From positions 1,550,001 through 1,614,000 of the forward strand of contig CANNCZ010000001.1 in NCBI GenBank assembly GCA_947503275.1: a stretch of 64,000 nucleotides of DNA, written 5' to 3'. This document shows, piece by piece, positions 36,068 through 45,517 of this stretch. Made by a program: the position numbers and the translations under genes. The DNA comes from an uncultured Erythrobacter sp. (GTDB lineage Bacteria > Pseudomonadota > Alphaproteobacteria > Sphingomonadales > Sphingomonadaceae). Position 1 is the stretch's first letter. Each line of letters begins with the position of its first letter. The notes below the pieces were generated by a model. That model saw only the letters and a list, made by a program, of their open reading frames with translations. It ran no database searches and had not been told where the DNA came from.

Positions 36068-37646
36068 AACTCCGCCGATTGATGCAGCCGATGATCCGCT
36101 GATTGTCGGACGATCTGATGAAAGGCGCAGTTTGACCGGACGGTTTTCGCTCACCGCGCGCATCCTGATCGTGAACATCTTGCCGCTGGCTTTGCTGTCG
36201 GGCGGGTTGTTTTACCTCGACACATACCGCACACAGTTGATCGATGAGCGGTTCAAAATGGCCCGGATCGAGGCACAGATCACCGCCGAGGCGCTGGCCG
36301 GGGCAACGCGTGAACGTCAAGAGGCGCTGTTGGTTCAGATCGGGCGCGAACAGGGCATGCGGATGCGGATGTTCGACGCCGAAGGGTTGCTTTGGGCAGA
36401 CAGTTTTGCGCTTGCCGAACCTGCATTTGAACTGGACGATATCAACGACGATACGCCCGCAGAGGAGTGGGCGCGCTGGCTGGACGGAATGATCGATACA
36501 ATCGTCAGCGCCGAGGATGCGCCCGCCTATATTGAGCCAGAGGCGCAGACCGCCGATGCCTTTCCCGAATTGGTGCAAGTGCGCGAGGATGGGCTGAGCC
36601 AAATTCGCTTGTATGAGTGGTTGGACGGAACGCCAGTAATCACCGCCGCTGCTCCTGTCGGCACACGCGGGGCAACCTTGCTCACAGTACGTAATGCGGT
36701 GGACATCACTGAGAGCGTTCGTTCGGCGCGCTCGGCATTGGTGATTGCGGTGCTCGTGGTGCTGGCGGCCTCGGCACTGTTGTCGCTTTACCTGGCGCGC
36801 ACCATCGTCATCCCGCTGCAATTGCTCGCCGGCGCGGCGCAAAAGGTGCGTCAGGGGCGTGAACGCGATGTCGAAGTGCCGCGCTTGCCCGAACGCAGCG
36901 ATGAGATTGGCCAGCTCGCTCGCTCTGTTTCCGACATGACGCTGGCGCTGCGGCAACGGATCGATGCCGTGGACAGCTTTGCCGCCGATGTGGCACATGA
37001 AATTAAGAACCCGCTTGCCAGTCTGCGCAGTGCAGTTGAATCACTACCCAAAGTCAAAGACGCCGATACCCGCCGTGAGCTTGAGCAGATCGCCACACAT
37101 GACGTTCGCCGGATTGACCGACTCGTTAGCGAGATTTCCGATGCCAGCCGCATCGATGCAGAGATGTCGCGTGCCACGCTGGAACGGATCGAGATGGCTG
37201 ACCTGATCCGCGCAATCGTTGGGAGCCGTGAACACCGCGCCGAAAACCTCAACCATCAAATCCATCTCGATGCGCGCGGTTTTGCAGCTCATGTGCTGGG
37301 CGTCGGTGCGCGGTTGGAACGGGTGATTGAGAACTTGCTCGACAACGCTGTTTCGTTCTCTCCACCCGATGCGCCGATCCAAGTCATCGTCGATAATGAC
37401 GGCGAATGCGTCACCGTTCTGGTGTGCGACAAAGGGCCCGGTATTCCCGAAGGATCTCGAGACAAAGTGTTCCAACGCTTCCATTCCGACCGCCCCGATG
37501 TCGAGGATTTCGGCAATCATTCCGGCCTTGGCCTTGCGATTGCGCGCGCCATTGCGGAGGCACATGACGGATCACTCAACGCCGAAAGTCGCCCCGATGG
37601 CGCACAAGGCGCATGCTTGCGCTTTCGACTACCAGCCGCAGAGTGA
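36060..37646 (+). CDS. chvG: sensor histidine kinase ChvG
   Basis: 528 residues. ATG 36060 lies within the end of chvI. Two membrane helices (about 36-56 and 225-245) frame a periplasmic region of about 170 residues; then HAMP (about 248-300), a DHp with [14 protein letters not shown] (His of HEI), and an HATPase with [25 protein letters not shown] and [10 protein letters not shown]. This is the ChvG pattern; partner ChvI is upstream. It may sense acid or envelope damage. hprK starts seven bases after the stop, so the signal system and the phosphotransferase genes are probably transcribed together. Confidence 0.93.
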   Translation: MAETPPIDAADDPLIVGRSDERRSLTGRFSLTARILIVNILPLALLSGGLFYLDTYRTQLIDERFKMARIEAQITAEALAGATRERQEALLVQIGREQGMRMRMFDAEGLLWADSFALAEPAFELDDINDDTPAEEWARWLDGMIDTIVSAEDAPAYIEPEAQTADAFPELVQVREDGLSQIRLYEWLDGTPVITAAAPVGTRGATLLTVRNAVDITESVRSARSALVIAVLVVLAASALLSLYLARTIVIPLQLLAGAAQKVRQGRERDVEVPRLPERSDEIGQLARSVSDMTLALRQRIDAVDSFAADVAHEIKNPLASLRSAVESLPKVKDADTRRELEQIATHDVRRIDRLVSEISDASRIDAEMSRATLERIEMADLIRAIVGSREHRAENLNHQIHLDARGFAAHVLGVGARLERVIENLLDNAVSFSPPDAPIQVIVDNDGECVTVLVCDKGPGIPEGSRDKVFQRFHSDRPDVEDFGNHSGLGLAIARAIAEAHDGSLNAESRPDGAQGACLRFRLPAAE

Positions 37647-37652
37647 CGCGGG

Positions 37653-38093
37653 ATGGATGAGTTGGTCTTCCAAGCAAGCTGTGTGGAAATAGATGGCCGC
37701 GCTCTCGCCATCGAAGGACCACCAGGTAGCGGCAAATCCTCACTAGCGCTGGCTTTGATTGATCGCGGTGCAAGGTTGATTGGCGACGATGGCGTGACTT
37801 TGACGCGAACAGAGAATGGGGCCGCCAGTGTGATCCTTGCGAGCCCTCCTCCTAACATCGCGGGCCTGATTGAGGTTCGTGGAGTTGGTCTGATCAAACT
37901 TCCAACCCCACCGCCTACGCCGCTCGCGCTGATCCTTGCCCTTGGTGAGGAAGGCGAGCGCCTGCCCGACTGCGCGCCGGTCACCGAAATTCTGGGCATC
38001 TCCATCCCACGCATGCCGTTCAACCCGGGGACAATCGCACCCGTTCCGCGCGCTCAGTGGGCGTTAGAGAAGCACGGAATTGCCGCACTTTGA
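37653..38093 (+). CDS. hprK: HPr kinase/phosphorylase, short alphaproteobacterial form
   Basis: 146 residues, only the C-terminal kinase domain. Walker A GPPGSGKS at 22-29, then DRGARLIGDDG with the active-site acidic pair and a later EVRGVGLIK that is the HprK signature. It would phosphorylate and dephosphorylate the Ser of HPr (coded at 39631). The usual N-terminal domain of Gram-positive HprK is absent, as in other alphaproteobacteria. It lies between chvG and rapZ in one compact array with the two PTS proteins. Function is supported by the presence of HPr with a matching Ser. Confidence 0.93.
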   Translation: MDELVFQASCVEIDGRALAIEGPPGSGKSSLALALIDRGARLIGDDGVTLTRTENGAASVILASPPPNIAGLIEVRGVGLIKLPTPPPTPLALILALGEEGERLPDCAPVTEILGISIPRMPFNPGTIAPVPRAQWALEKHGIAAL

Positions 38094-38155
38094 CGGATAT
38101 TGTGCAAAAATTCGGCTTCCCTTTGGCCACGCAAAGGGCAACAAGCTGATCTGTG

Positions 38156-39088
38156 ATGACCATCGCATCTGACACCCAATCCGGGCCCGCACCGCAGCGC
38201 CTATTGCTCGTCACGGGCCTATCAGGTGCGGGCAAATCGACGGCGCTCGACGTGCTTGAGGATTTGGGTTGGGAGACGATCGACAACTTCCCAGTGCGCC
38301 TGCTCAAGCGCTTGGTCACTGAACCTGAGGATAGCGCAGAAGGCACACGCGCACCGTTGGCCATAGGTTTCGACTCGCGCACACGCGGTTTTGTGCCGAG
38401 CGAGATTATCGCGCTGATCAAGCAATTGGAGAGCCGCGGCACGCTCGCGATCACTTTTATGTTCATCGATTGTGCCGGGGGAGAGCTGGAGCGGCGCTAT
38501 AACGAAACCCGCCGCCGTCATCCGATGGCAGCCGGGCGTACGGTCCATGACGGGATCGCCGCAGAACGCGAATTGCTTGAGCCGCTGCGCCGCTGGGCCG
38601 ATATCGTGATCGACAGTTCCGCGATGGCGGTGAACGATCTGCAATCGCAGGTGCGCGGGATGTTCAGCGATACCGACAACGCAACAATGACGCTGACCGT
38701 ATCGAGCTTCGGCTTTGCGCGCGGGATGCCACCGCTCGCCGATCTGGTGTTTGATATGCGGTTTTTGGACAATCCGCATTGGGTCGAGGGATTGCGCGAG
38801 TTAACCGGTCAAGACGCGCCCGTCGGCGAACATATTCAGCGCGACCCCGCTTTTCACACAGCCTTTAACCAGATCCGTGATCTCATCCTAACGCTGCTCC
38901 CGCGCTACGCCGCACAGGGCAAAGCGTACGTGCACGTCGCATTCGGCTGTACCGGAGGGAGACACCGCTCAGTCTTCACCGCAGAAGCGATGAGCGCAGA
39001 CTTGCGCGAGGCCGGATTTTCGCCCACTGTCCGGCACCGCAATCTGGCCTCACGCGCCGCCGACGAAATCGAAGGCGAACGGCGCTAA
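38156..39088 (+). CDS. rapZ: RNase adapter protein RapZ
   Basis: 310 residues. N-terminal P-loop LVTGLSGAGKSTALDVLEDL, then GWETIDNFP; the C-terminal part has AFGCTGGRHRSV, the signature of the family (YvcJ/RapZ). In enterobacteria it binds small RNAs and controls glucosamine-6-phosphate synthase; in other groups its job is less clear. Start ATG 38156; a GTG three bases before (38153) is equally possible. It is placed between hprK and the EIIA gene as in many alphaproteobacteria, which supports linkage to phosphotransferase control. Confidence 0.93.
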   Translation: MTIASDTQSGPAPQRLLLVTGLSGAGKSTALDVLEDLGWETIDNFPVRLLKRLVTEPEDSAEGTRAPLAIGFDSRTRGFVPSEIIALIKQLESRGTLAITFMFIDCAGGELERRYNETRRRHPMAAGRTVHDGIAAERELLEPLRRWADIVIDSSAMAVNDLQSQVRGMFSDTDNATMTLTVSSFGFARGMPPLADLVFDMRFLDNPHWVEGLRELTGQDAPVGEHIQRDPAFHTAFNQIRDLILTLLPRYAAQGKAYVHVAFGCTGGRHRSVFTAEAMSADLREAGFSPTVRHRNLASRAADEIEGERR

Positions 39089-39186
39089 ACCGGGAATGGA
39101 TTGCATCGCATGGTGGTGTTTAGTGATATGGCGCGTCTTTGCTCTTCGGATACGGGCCGCAGGATACGAACAGGTTTAGTTAACGC

Positions 39187-39618
39187 ATGATCGGCTTGAT
39201 CCTGGTAACTCACGGCCATCTGGCTGAACAATTTGTCGAAGCGATGGAACATGTCGTGGGCAAGCAGACGGGCATCGCGACCGTGTGCATCGGCCCCAGT
39301 GACGATATGGAGCACCGCCGGGCGGAAATTGCCGATCAAATCGCTAAGGTTGACGCGGGCAGCGGCGTGATCGTGCTGACCGATTTGTTTGGAGGCACAC
39401 CGTCCAATTTGGCGATTTCGCTGCTGGAGGCGGGCCGCGTCGAAGTCATCGCGGGGATCAATCTGCCAATGCTGATCCGGCTCGCGGGCGCACGCAAATC
39501 GATGGATGTTGTGGACGCTGTCGCAGCGGCGCAAACCGCCGGCCGCAATTACATCACCGTGGCGAGCGAGTTATTGGGCGGCGATAGCGCACCACGCACC
39601 GCCAGCGCCGGCAAATAA
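39187..39618 (+). CDS. PTS EIIA component, mannose type
   Basis: 143 residues. The phosphorylatable His9 lies in ILVTHGHLAEQ, and DLFGGTPSNLA is the Man-family signature. There are no EIIB or EIIC genes nearby, so it is probably a regulatory phosphocarrier like the alphaproteobacterial ManX (EIIA-Man homologue). The start ATG 39187 lies 98 bases after rapZ, so a separate promoter cannot be excluded. Partner HPr follows after 12 bases. Confidence 0.93.
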   Translation: MIGLILVTHGHLAEQFVEAMEHVVGKQTGIATVCIGPSDDMEHRRAEIADQIAKVDAGSGVIVLTDLFGGTPSNLAISLLEAGRVEVIAGINLPMLIRLAGARKSMDVVDAVAAAQTAGRNYITVASELLGGDSAPRTASAGK

Positions 39619-39630
39619 GCGGAGGCATTT

Positions 39631-39909
39631 GTGAGCGAGCTGCGCCAGACCCTCACCATCGTCAACAAACGCGGACTGCATGCGCGGGCCAGCGCAAAGT
39701 TCGTGGGCGCAGTTGCTGCTTTGCCCGAGGGGGCGGAGGTCAAGGTTGCCAAGGATGGCAATGTCGCTGCGGGTGGATCAATCCTCGGATTGATGATGCT
39801 AGGCGCGGCGAAGGGCGATGCGGTTGAGTTGATCGTTGGCGGCAACAATGCCGAGGGCGTTCTGGCTGAGCTTTCGGCGCTGGTCGAAGACGGTTTTGGC
39901 GAAGAGTGA
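39631..39909 (+). CDS. ptsH: phosphocarrier protein HPr
   Basis: 92 residues starting from GTG 39631. His17 in RGLHARA receives phosphate from enzyme I and Ser50 in GGSILGLMML corresponds to the HprK target Ser46. Enzyme I is not in the window. HPr, EIIA and HprK form a regulatory PTS without sugar transport here. The ribosome site GGAGG lies just before the start (AAGCGGAGGCATTTGTG). Confidence 0.94.
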   Translation: MSELRQTLTIVNKRGLHARASAKFVGAVAALPEGAEVKVAKDGNVAAGGSILGLMMLGAAKGDAVELIVGGNNAEGVLAELSALVEDGFGEE

Positions 39910-39940
39910 GCCTTAGGCTGCACTCGCCCGAGCACCGATT

Positions 39941-40744
39941 ATGACGCGCAAACACATAAGCGGCTTTTCCAATCCTACGGTGAAATATCTGCGGAGCTTG
40001 CGCGATAAAAAGCACCGCAGGCGCACAGGGCAATTTCTAGTCGAGGGACTGCGGCTGCTCGAAGACGCGCGAGTCAGTGGGCGATTGCCACGTGAGTTGG
40101 TCATGGCAGAAGGACGCGAGCCGCACGAATTGCTCGATCGATTGGAGGCGGAGGTGGATGCCGCAGGCGGCGAAGTGGTGACCACCACGCCCGATATCCT
40201 TTCCAAAATCACCGGTAAGTCCAATTCGCAAAGTGTCATTGGACTGTTCGATGAATTTGAGACCGGACTTGGGCTGTTGGACCGCGATGCTGCGCCGATC
40301 TGGTTGGTCACACAGGAATTGCGCGACCCCGGTAATTTGGGAACCATGCTGCGCACATGCGATGCGGTCGGCGCTGGCGGGTTGATCCTGATCGACGACT
40401 GCGCCGATCCGTTTAGCGCAGAAGCGGTTCGTGCGAGCATGGGCGCGGTGTTTACTCAACAAGTTGCGCAGGCGCGGTGGGAGGAATTTGTGCCGTGGCT
40501 GCGCGCTGGCCCGGGTCAATTGGTCGCCGCGAGCCTGCGCGAGGCTGTGCCCTATCGCGGCGCGGAATATGCCGCGCCGTGTTTCATTTTGGTCGGCAAC
40601 GAGTCGCAAGGTCTGCCGCAAGCTTATGAGGATGAGTGTGACCTCCGCGTTACCATGCCGATGCGGGGCCGTGCAGATTCGCTAAACGCTGCGGTCGCGG
40701 GCGCCGTGCTCGCCTATGAGGTATTGGCGGGGCTTGAAGGTTAG
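39941..40744 (+). CDS. TrmH-family RNA 2'-O-methyltransferase
   Basis: SPOUT-class methyltransferase, 267 residues. N-terminal basic domain (KKHRRRTGQFLVEGLRLLED) for RNA binding and the knotted core with VTQELRDPGNLGTMLRTCDA, VGNESQGLP and MPMRGRADSLNAAVAGAVLAYE. It modifies rRNA or tRNA, as RlmB or TrmH; the exact site is not predictable. It follows HPr with 31 bases between them. The stop borders the rmuC stop on the opposite strand. Confidence 0.91.
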   Translation: MTRKHISGFSNPTVKYLRSLRDKKHRRRTGQFLVEGLRLLEDARVSGRLPRELVMAEGREPHELLDRLEAEVDAAGGEVVTTTPDILSKITGKSNSQSVIGLFDEFETGLGLLDRDAAPIWLVTQELRDPGNLGTMLRTCDAVGAGGLILIDDCADPFSAEAVRASMGAVFTQQVAQARWEEFVPWLRAGPGQLVAASLREAVPYRGAEYAAPCFILVGNESQGLPQAYEDECDLRVTMPMRGRADSLNAAVAGAVLAYEVLAGLEG

Positions 40745-42160
40745 TTATTCAGCGGCATCGCGGCGTTGCTCGGTTTCAGTTTCGTCAACCACCCCATCGG
40801 CATCAGCCGCATTGTAGCGGGGGGCCGATTCGACAAGCGGCACATCTTCGATCTCGCGCTTGCCGATTTCGACGCCCTTTTCGGCCAAGCGCTTGCCCGA
40901 TGACAACACGTTGCGCTCGAAACTACCGACGAATTTGTTGTAGTTGTTAACGGCAGTCTCAAGCCCCCCGCCAACCCGTTTGAGGTGCTGAGCGGCAGTC
41001 TCCAGTCGAGAATACAATTCTGCCCCCATACGCCCGATTTCCTGCGCTTCTTTCGCAAGTCCATCCTGACGCCACACCTGTGCGACGGTGCGTGCAATGG
41101 CGACGAGATTTGTCGGGGTCGCCAGCAACACGCGGCGTTCAAACGCGAAATCCCATAAGGTCGGGTCGGCGTCCAATGCGGCGGTCACAAAATGCTCACC
41201 GGGGATGAACATGATGACGTAATCGGGCGCTTCCTCAAACTGGCTCTGATAGCTCTTGGCGCTCAATGTCTGGACATGATTGCGCATCGATTTCGCGTGC
41301 GCTTCAAGCTCGCGTTTGCGCGTGTCGTCGTCATCAGCCTCAAACGCGGCCTGATAGGCGTTGAGCGACACTTTGGAATCGATCACCAACTTCTTTTGAC
41401 CCGGCACATTGACGATTGCATCGGGGCGCAAACGCCCTTCTTCGGTATCGACGGAGTGCTCCATCATAAAGTCGGTGTGCTGCGCCAAGCCGCATTGTTC
41501 GAGCAGGTTTTGCAAAGCCCGCTCACCCCAACGCCCGCGCGCTTTCGGAGCATTAGTCAAAGAATTGCCTAGCCGTTGAGCCTCTCGCCGGACCTCTTCC
41601 TGCCCCTCTCTCATGGAGTGGATCAGGCCGTTCAACTGCCCGAACGCATCGACCCGCTGTTTCTCCAGCGTCTCAACTTGGCGCTCGTACTTTTCCAACC
41701 GTTCTCCAACAGGCGCGAGCAGATTTTTGATCTTCGCCTCACCCGTTTCCTCGGATTGTTTAAAGCGAGCCTCTGCGCGTTTCAGAAACTCTTCCTGATT
41801 GCGCTGGAGTACTTTTGCGCCCGTATTCTCAAACTCGGTCAGCAATTTTTCGCGCGATTCTTCGAGAAGCCGTTTCTGTTCGGCAAACCCGGCTCGCTCC
41901 GCCTTAAACTCGGCATTTTCGCGGCGCGCAGCATCAAGCTGCTGGGTCAATCCATCCGCACGCGCAGCGCGTTCTGACATCGTGGCGAGTTCGGTAACGG
42001 CACTGCGAAATTTATCGTCCAAGGCCTTCGCTTCAGCATCGCGCGCATCCAAACGCCCCCGCAAATCCGCCACCGGCCGCGAAGCAAAGAACCACGCCGC
42101 TCCGCCTCCAAAAGCAAGGCCAAGCACCAGAGCGATGATCAAAAGAATCGGTTGTTCCAT
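40745..42160 (-). CDS. rmuC: DNA recombination protein RmuC
   Basis: 471 residues. One N-terminal membrane helix (MEQPILLIIALVLGLAFGGG), a long coiled coil (about 30-190), and a nuclease-like C-terminal domain with VIDSKVSLNAYQ, FIPGEHF and ALLATPTNLVAIARTVA. RmuC limits recombination at inverted repeats. Start is ATG 42160; 11 residues more are possible upstream (42193). Monocistronic. Confidence 0.93.
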   Translation of the reverse strand: MEQPILLIIALVLGLAFGGGAAWFFASRPVADLRGRLDARDAEAKALDDKFRSAVTELATMSERAARADGLTQQLDAARRENAEFKAERAGFAEQKRLLEESREKLLTEFENTGAKVLQRNQEEFLKRAEARFKQSEETGEAKIKNLLAPVGERLEKYERQVETLEKQRVDAFGQLNGLIHSMREGQEEVRREAQRLGNSLTNAPKARGRWGERALQNLLEQCGLAQHTDFMMEHSVDTEEGRLRPDAIVNVPGQKKLVIDSKVSLNAYQAAFEADDDDTRKRELEAHAKSMRNHVQTLSAKSYQSQFEEAPDYVIMFIPGEHFVTAALDADPTLWDFAFERRVLLATPTNLVAIARTVAQVWRQDGLAKEAQEIGRMGAELYSRLETAAQHLKRVGGGLETAVNNYNKFVGSFERNVLSSGKRLAEKGVEIGKREIEDVPLVESAPRYNAADADGVVDETETEQRRDAAE

Positions 42161-42266
42161 TCGGCCATTATACATGGAACAAAATAGGAACACTAGCGCT
42201 TTGTAGGATATCCCCGGAAGAAAGCCCGCGACATCTCAGACCGCGTCAAAGAGCCGTCAAACAACC

Positions 42267-42839
42267 TTAAGCTGCCTGACGAATTTTCTTGAGCTTTTTC
42301 AAAGCCATTTGCCGCTTCAATCGCGACAGGTGATCGATGAAAAGGATGCCCTCCAGATGGTCCATCTCATGCTGGAGACACGTCGCCATCATCCCTTCGA
42401 GCGCTTCTTCGTGATGGTTGCCATCCAAGTCCTGATATTGAACCCTGCAGGTCGCGGGGCGATCAACGTCGGCGTATATTTCAGGGACCGACAAACATCC
42501 TTCGTTGAAGGTCGACATATCATCAGCCGGATCAAGGATCACCGGGTTCACGAAAACGCGCGGCTCTTTCTTAGTCGCGGGGTGCGTGTGCTTGTGGCCA
42601 TCATGCTCGCATTCAACCGGATCGGCATCGGGGTCTTCGGGTTGAAGATCAATCACCAGCATCCGTTTGGGCACGCCCACCTGAATCGCGGCAAGGCCGA
42701 TGCCTGGCGCATCATACATCGTCTCCAGCATATCGTCCGCGAGCTGTTTGAGGTCTTCGTTGAACTCATCCGCTTCGACGGGAGTGGAGACAGTTTTGAG
42801 CCGGGGGTCCGGCACTTCAAGGATTTCTAGGATAGCCAT
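42267..42839 (-). CDS. def: peptide deformylase
   Basis: Removes the formyl group from new proteins, 190 residues from ATG 42839. All three metal motifs are present: GIGLAAIQVG (46-55), EGCLSVP with Cys115, and QHEMDHLEG with His157 and His161 (Glu158 catalytic). Between the first two is an extra, His-rich loop of about 25 residues (68-92, with EHDGHKHTH), larger than in E. coli deformylase; this loop also occurs in other sphingomonad enzymes as far as I recall. Downstream of the small membrane protein and recR, probably in one operon. Confidence 0.94.
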   Translation of the reverse strand: MAILEILEVPDPRLKTVSTPVEADEFNEDLKQLADDMLETMYDAPGIGLAAIQVGVPKRMLVIDLQPEDPDADPVECEHDGHKHTHPATKKEPRVFVNPVILDPADDMSTFNEGCLSVPEIYADVDRPATCRVQYQDLDGNHHEEALEGMMATCLQHEMDHLEGILFIDHLSRLKRQMALKKLKKIRQAA

Positions 42840-42889
42840 GGCCGGTGATTTAGTGACTGCTTGCTCTGGCCGCAAGCAGAACGGTTCGA

Positions 42890-43183
42890 TCAGTCTAATC
42901 GATCTGGCTCGACGCTGAGGCGCTTTCGATAAAGCGCATCATCTCCCTTTTCTCGCTCACGCCTGATGCGACGGTACGCGATCGTAATACCCAGAGGGAT
43001 ACCGATCCAAACGAACAAGAAGGGAATTGAACGAACCAGTTGAGTCGGATCAATCACCAGCGCGGCTGCGTACAGCAGGCCCCAAAAGCCGGACCACAGG
43101 AAACCCAAAAGCTCTAACAAGAACATCGGTTTGCGCATCTGATAGCGTTTGTGCGCAAAGCGCCAGAATGCGGCTCTTAGCAT
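42890..43183 (-). CDS. small membrane protein between recR and def
   Basis: 97 residues with two hydrophobic segments (about 19-43 and 50-68) and a basic, charged tail RRIRREREKGDDALYRKRL. The ATG at 43183 lies two bases after the recR stop. Not a family I know. Its tight fit between recR and def, its start right after recR and normal codon use make it likely real. Function unknown. Confidence 0.66.
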   Translation of the reverse strand: MLRAAFWRFAHKRYQMRKPMFLLELLGFLWSGFWGLLYAAALVIDPTQLVRSIPFLFVWIGIPLGITIAYRRIRREREKGDDALYRKRLSVEPDRLD

Positions 43184-43185
43184 TA

Positions 43186-43791
43186 TCAAATCGGCCGCCG
43201 CGCCCTTAGCGCCTGAGCCAATGTGCCCTCATCGAGGTAATCCAGCTCTCCGCCCACAGGCAGACCATGCGCAAGCTGTGTGATCCGAACCCCTGCATCC
43301 TCAAGCCGTTCGGCGAGATAGTGCGCGGTGGTCTGTCCTTCGAGTGTGGCGTTCATGGCTAGGACCACTTCATCCACCGCAATGCCGTCCTCTTTGGCCG
43401 AGACCCGCTCCATTAAAGTCGCGATATTGAGGTCCTCCGGCCCAATGCCATCGAGCGCCGAGAGCTTTCCGCCCAGCACATGATAGCGCCCGCGGAACAG
43501 CTTCGCGCGGTCCAATGCCCACACATCGGCGACATCCTCAACCACGCACAGCGCGCGCGGATCGCGGCGCGGATCGGCGCAGATGCCGCACGGGTCGGTA
43601 GTGTCGACATTGCCGCAGGTCTGACATTCCACCAGCGTTTGCGACACCGCATCCAGCGCCTCCAGCAAAGCAGGCAGCGCGGCCTCTCGGTTCTTTACCA
43701 GCCACAGCACCGCGCGCCGCGCCGAGCGCGGCCCCAAGCCCGGCAACCGGGCAAGCGCGCCTGAAAGCGCTTCGATCTCTTGCGATGCCAT
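43186..43791 (-). CDS. recR: recombination protein RecR
   Basis: 201 residues from ATG 43791. N-terminal helix-hairpin-helix ([19 protein letters not shown]), a zinc finger CQTCGN...CGIC, and a Toprim domain with [13 protein letters not shown] and [19 protein letters not shown]. RecR works with RecF and RecO in gap repair. The frame upstream (43833) adds 14 residues without similarity. It is divergent from fmt with 53 bases between starts. Confidence 0.95.
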   Translation of the reverse strand: MASQEIEALSGALARLPGLGPRSARRAVLWLVKNREAALPALLEALDAVSQTLVECQTCGNVDTTDPCGICADPRRDPRALCVVEDVADVWALDRAKLFRGRYHVLGGKLSALDGIGPEDLNIATLMERVSAKEDGIAVDEVVLAMNATLEGQTTAHYLAERLEDAGVRITQLAHGLPVGGELDYLDEGTLAQALRARRPI

Positions 43792-43844
43792 GGGGGGAGA
43801 GATAGGGGCTGGCGCGCAGATCACAAAGATCACAGAGGCACGTT

Positions 43845-44750
43845 ATGCGCATCACATTTATGGGAACGCCCGATTTCGCGGTGCCGGCTTTGGTTGCTTT
43901 GGCGGATGCGGGGCATGAAATTGCCTGTGTTTACTCACAGCCACCCAGCCGTTCTGGCCGTGGTAAGAAGCTGCACCCCTCCCCGGTCCATGCCAAAGCG
44001 GAGGAGATGGGGATTGCGGTGCGCGCGCCCAAATCTTTGCGCAATGAAGAGGCGCAGGCGGAGTTTGCCGCGCTTAATGCAGATATCGCGGTGGTCGCGG
44101 CCTATGGCTTGATCCTGCCTCAGGCGGTTCTGGATGCGCCTAAGCTTGGTTGCCTGAATATCCACGCATCGATCCTGCCACGTTGGCGCGGGGCCGCGCC
44201 GATCCACCGGGCGGTGATGGCAGGTGATGCGGAGACTGGCGTGACAATTATGCAGATGGAAGCGGGGCTGGATACAGGGCCGATGCTGCATATCGTGCGC
44301 ACTCCGGTAGAGGCGAAGACTACGGGTGAGTTGACTGGGGAGCTGGCGCAGATGGGCGCTGACGCAATGGTCGAGGTCCTGTCCGATTTCGCCAAATTCC
44401 CGCCGCAAGTTCAGGATGACGCGGCGGCGATCTATGCGCCCAAGATTGATAAAGCCGAGGCTCGGATTGATTGGACCCAAAGCGCCGGATCAATCGAATG
44501 CAAGGTGCGAGGGTTAGCCCCGTTCCCCGGCGCTTGGTTTGAGCTGAACGGGGAGCGGGTCAAGCTGCTCCTCTCCGAATTGGCTGAGGGAGCAGGTCGA
44601 CCCGGTCAAGTAATCGACACGGATCTCACCATTGCTTGCGGCTCAGGGGCCGTCCGCCCCATTCGCCTGCAACGTGCGGGTAAACCGGCGATGAATCGCG
44701 CGGACTTCCTGCGTGGGCGCGTGGTTGATGCAGGGACGCAGCTCACTTGA
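43845..44750 (+). CDS. fmt: methionyl-tRNA formyltransferase
   Basis: 301 residues. [16 protein letters not shown] opens the enzyme; the active site is [20 protein letters not shown], with a following [17 protein letters not shown]. It adds formyl groups to initiator Met-tRNA, the substrate later removed by def (42267). truA overlaps by four bases (TTGA), so translation is coupled. Confidence 0.95.
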   Translation: MRITFMGTPDFAVPALVALADAGHEIACVYSQPPSRSGRGKKLHPSPVHAKAEEMGIAVRAPKSLRNEEAQAEFAALNADIAVVAAYGLILPQAVLDAPKLGCLNIHASILPRWRGAAPIHRAVMAGDAETGVTIMQMEAGLDTGPMLHIVRTPVEAKTTGELTGELAQMGADAMVEVLSDFAKFPPQVQDDAAAIYAPKIDKAEARIDWTQSAGSIECKVRGLAPFPGAWFELNGERVKLLLSELAEGAGRPGQVIDTDLTIACGSGAVRPIRLQRAGKPAMNRADFLRGRVVDAGTQLT

Positions 44751-45502
44751 CCCGGTTCGCGCTCACCCTTGAATTTGACGGCGGCCCGTATCAGGGGCTG
44801 CAGCGGCAAAAACACGGCCCCAGCGTCCAGCAGTCTATTGAAGATGCGCTCTTCCGCATCACGGGCGAAAACATCGCTTTGCTCAGCGCCGGACGGACGG
44901 ATACAGGTGTTCATGCGCTGGGCATGCGCAGTCATATTGATGTCGAAAAAGATCTGACACCGTTCCGCCTGATGGAGGCAATCAACGGGCAATTACGACC
45001 TGAACCGATTGCGGTTTTGGATTGCGAGATTGTGCCCGATGATTGGCATGCGCGCTTTTCCTGCACTGGGCGCAGCTACACCTATCGCATCCTCAACCGC
45101 CGCGCGCCTGCGACCCTCACCAAGAATCGTGTGTGGCAGGTTGGGCAGAAATTGGACGTTCAGGCCATGCAAAGCGCGGCGAAGCTGTTGATTGGACGTC
45201 ATGACTTCACCACCTTTCGCTCGACCCATTGTCAGGCGAAGGATCCTGTCAAAACACTCGACCGACTGGATGTGGAAAGCGTGTCTACGCAATACGGTCC
45301 CGAAGTGCGCGTCCACGCCGCCGCGCGCTCATTTTTGCACCATCAAGTGCGCTCTATGGTCGGCTGCTTAAGGCTGGTTGGCGGGGGCACTTGGGATGCG
45401 GATAGACTTGCAAATGCGCTCGCTGCAAAAGACCGTAGCAAATTAGGACTTAACGCGCCGCCACAAGGTCTATACTTCGTCGCGGCAACCTATCCCGAAT
45501 AA
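44747..45502 (+). CDS. truA: tRNA pseudouridine synthase A
   Basis: 251 residues. Start is TTG 44747, giving [16 protein letters not shown]; a later start would remove the conserved first strand. The catalytic Asp52 is in [14 protein letters not shown]. TruA makes pseudouridine at positions 38-40 of tRNA. The TTGA overlap with fmt shows coupling. Confidence 0.93.
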   Translation: MTRFALTLEFDGGPYQGLQRQKHGPSVQQSIEDALFRITGENIALLSAGRTDTGVHALGMRSHIDVEKDLTPFRLMEAINGQLRPEPIAVLDCEIVPDDWHARFSCTGRSYTYRILNRRAPATLTKNRVWQVGQKLDVQAMQSAAKLLIGRHDFTTFRSTHCQAKDPVKTLDRLDVESVSTQYGPEVRVHAAARSFLHHQVRSMVGCLRLVGGGTWDADRLANALAAKDRSKLGLNAPPQGLYFVAATYPE

Positions 45503-45517
45503 TTGAGAGGAATCCCT

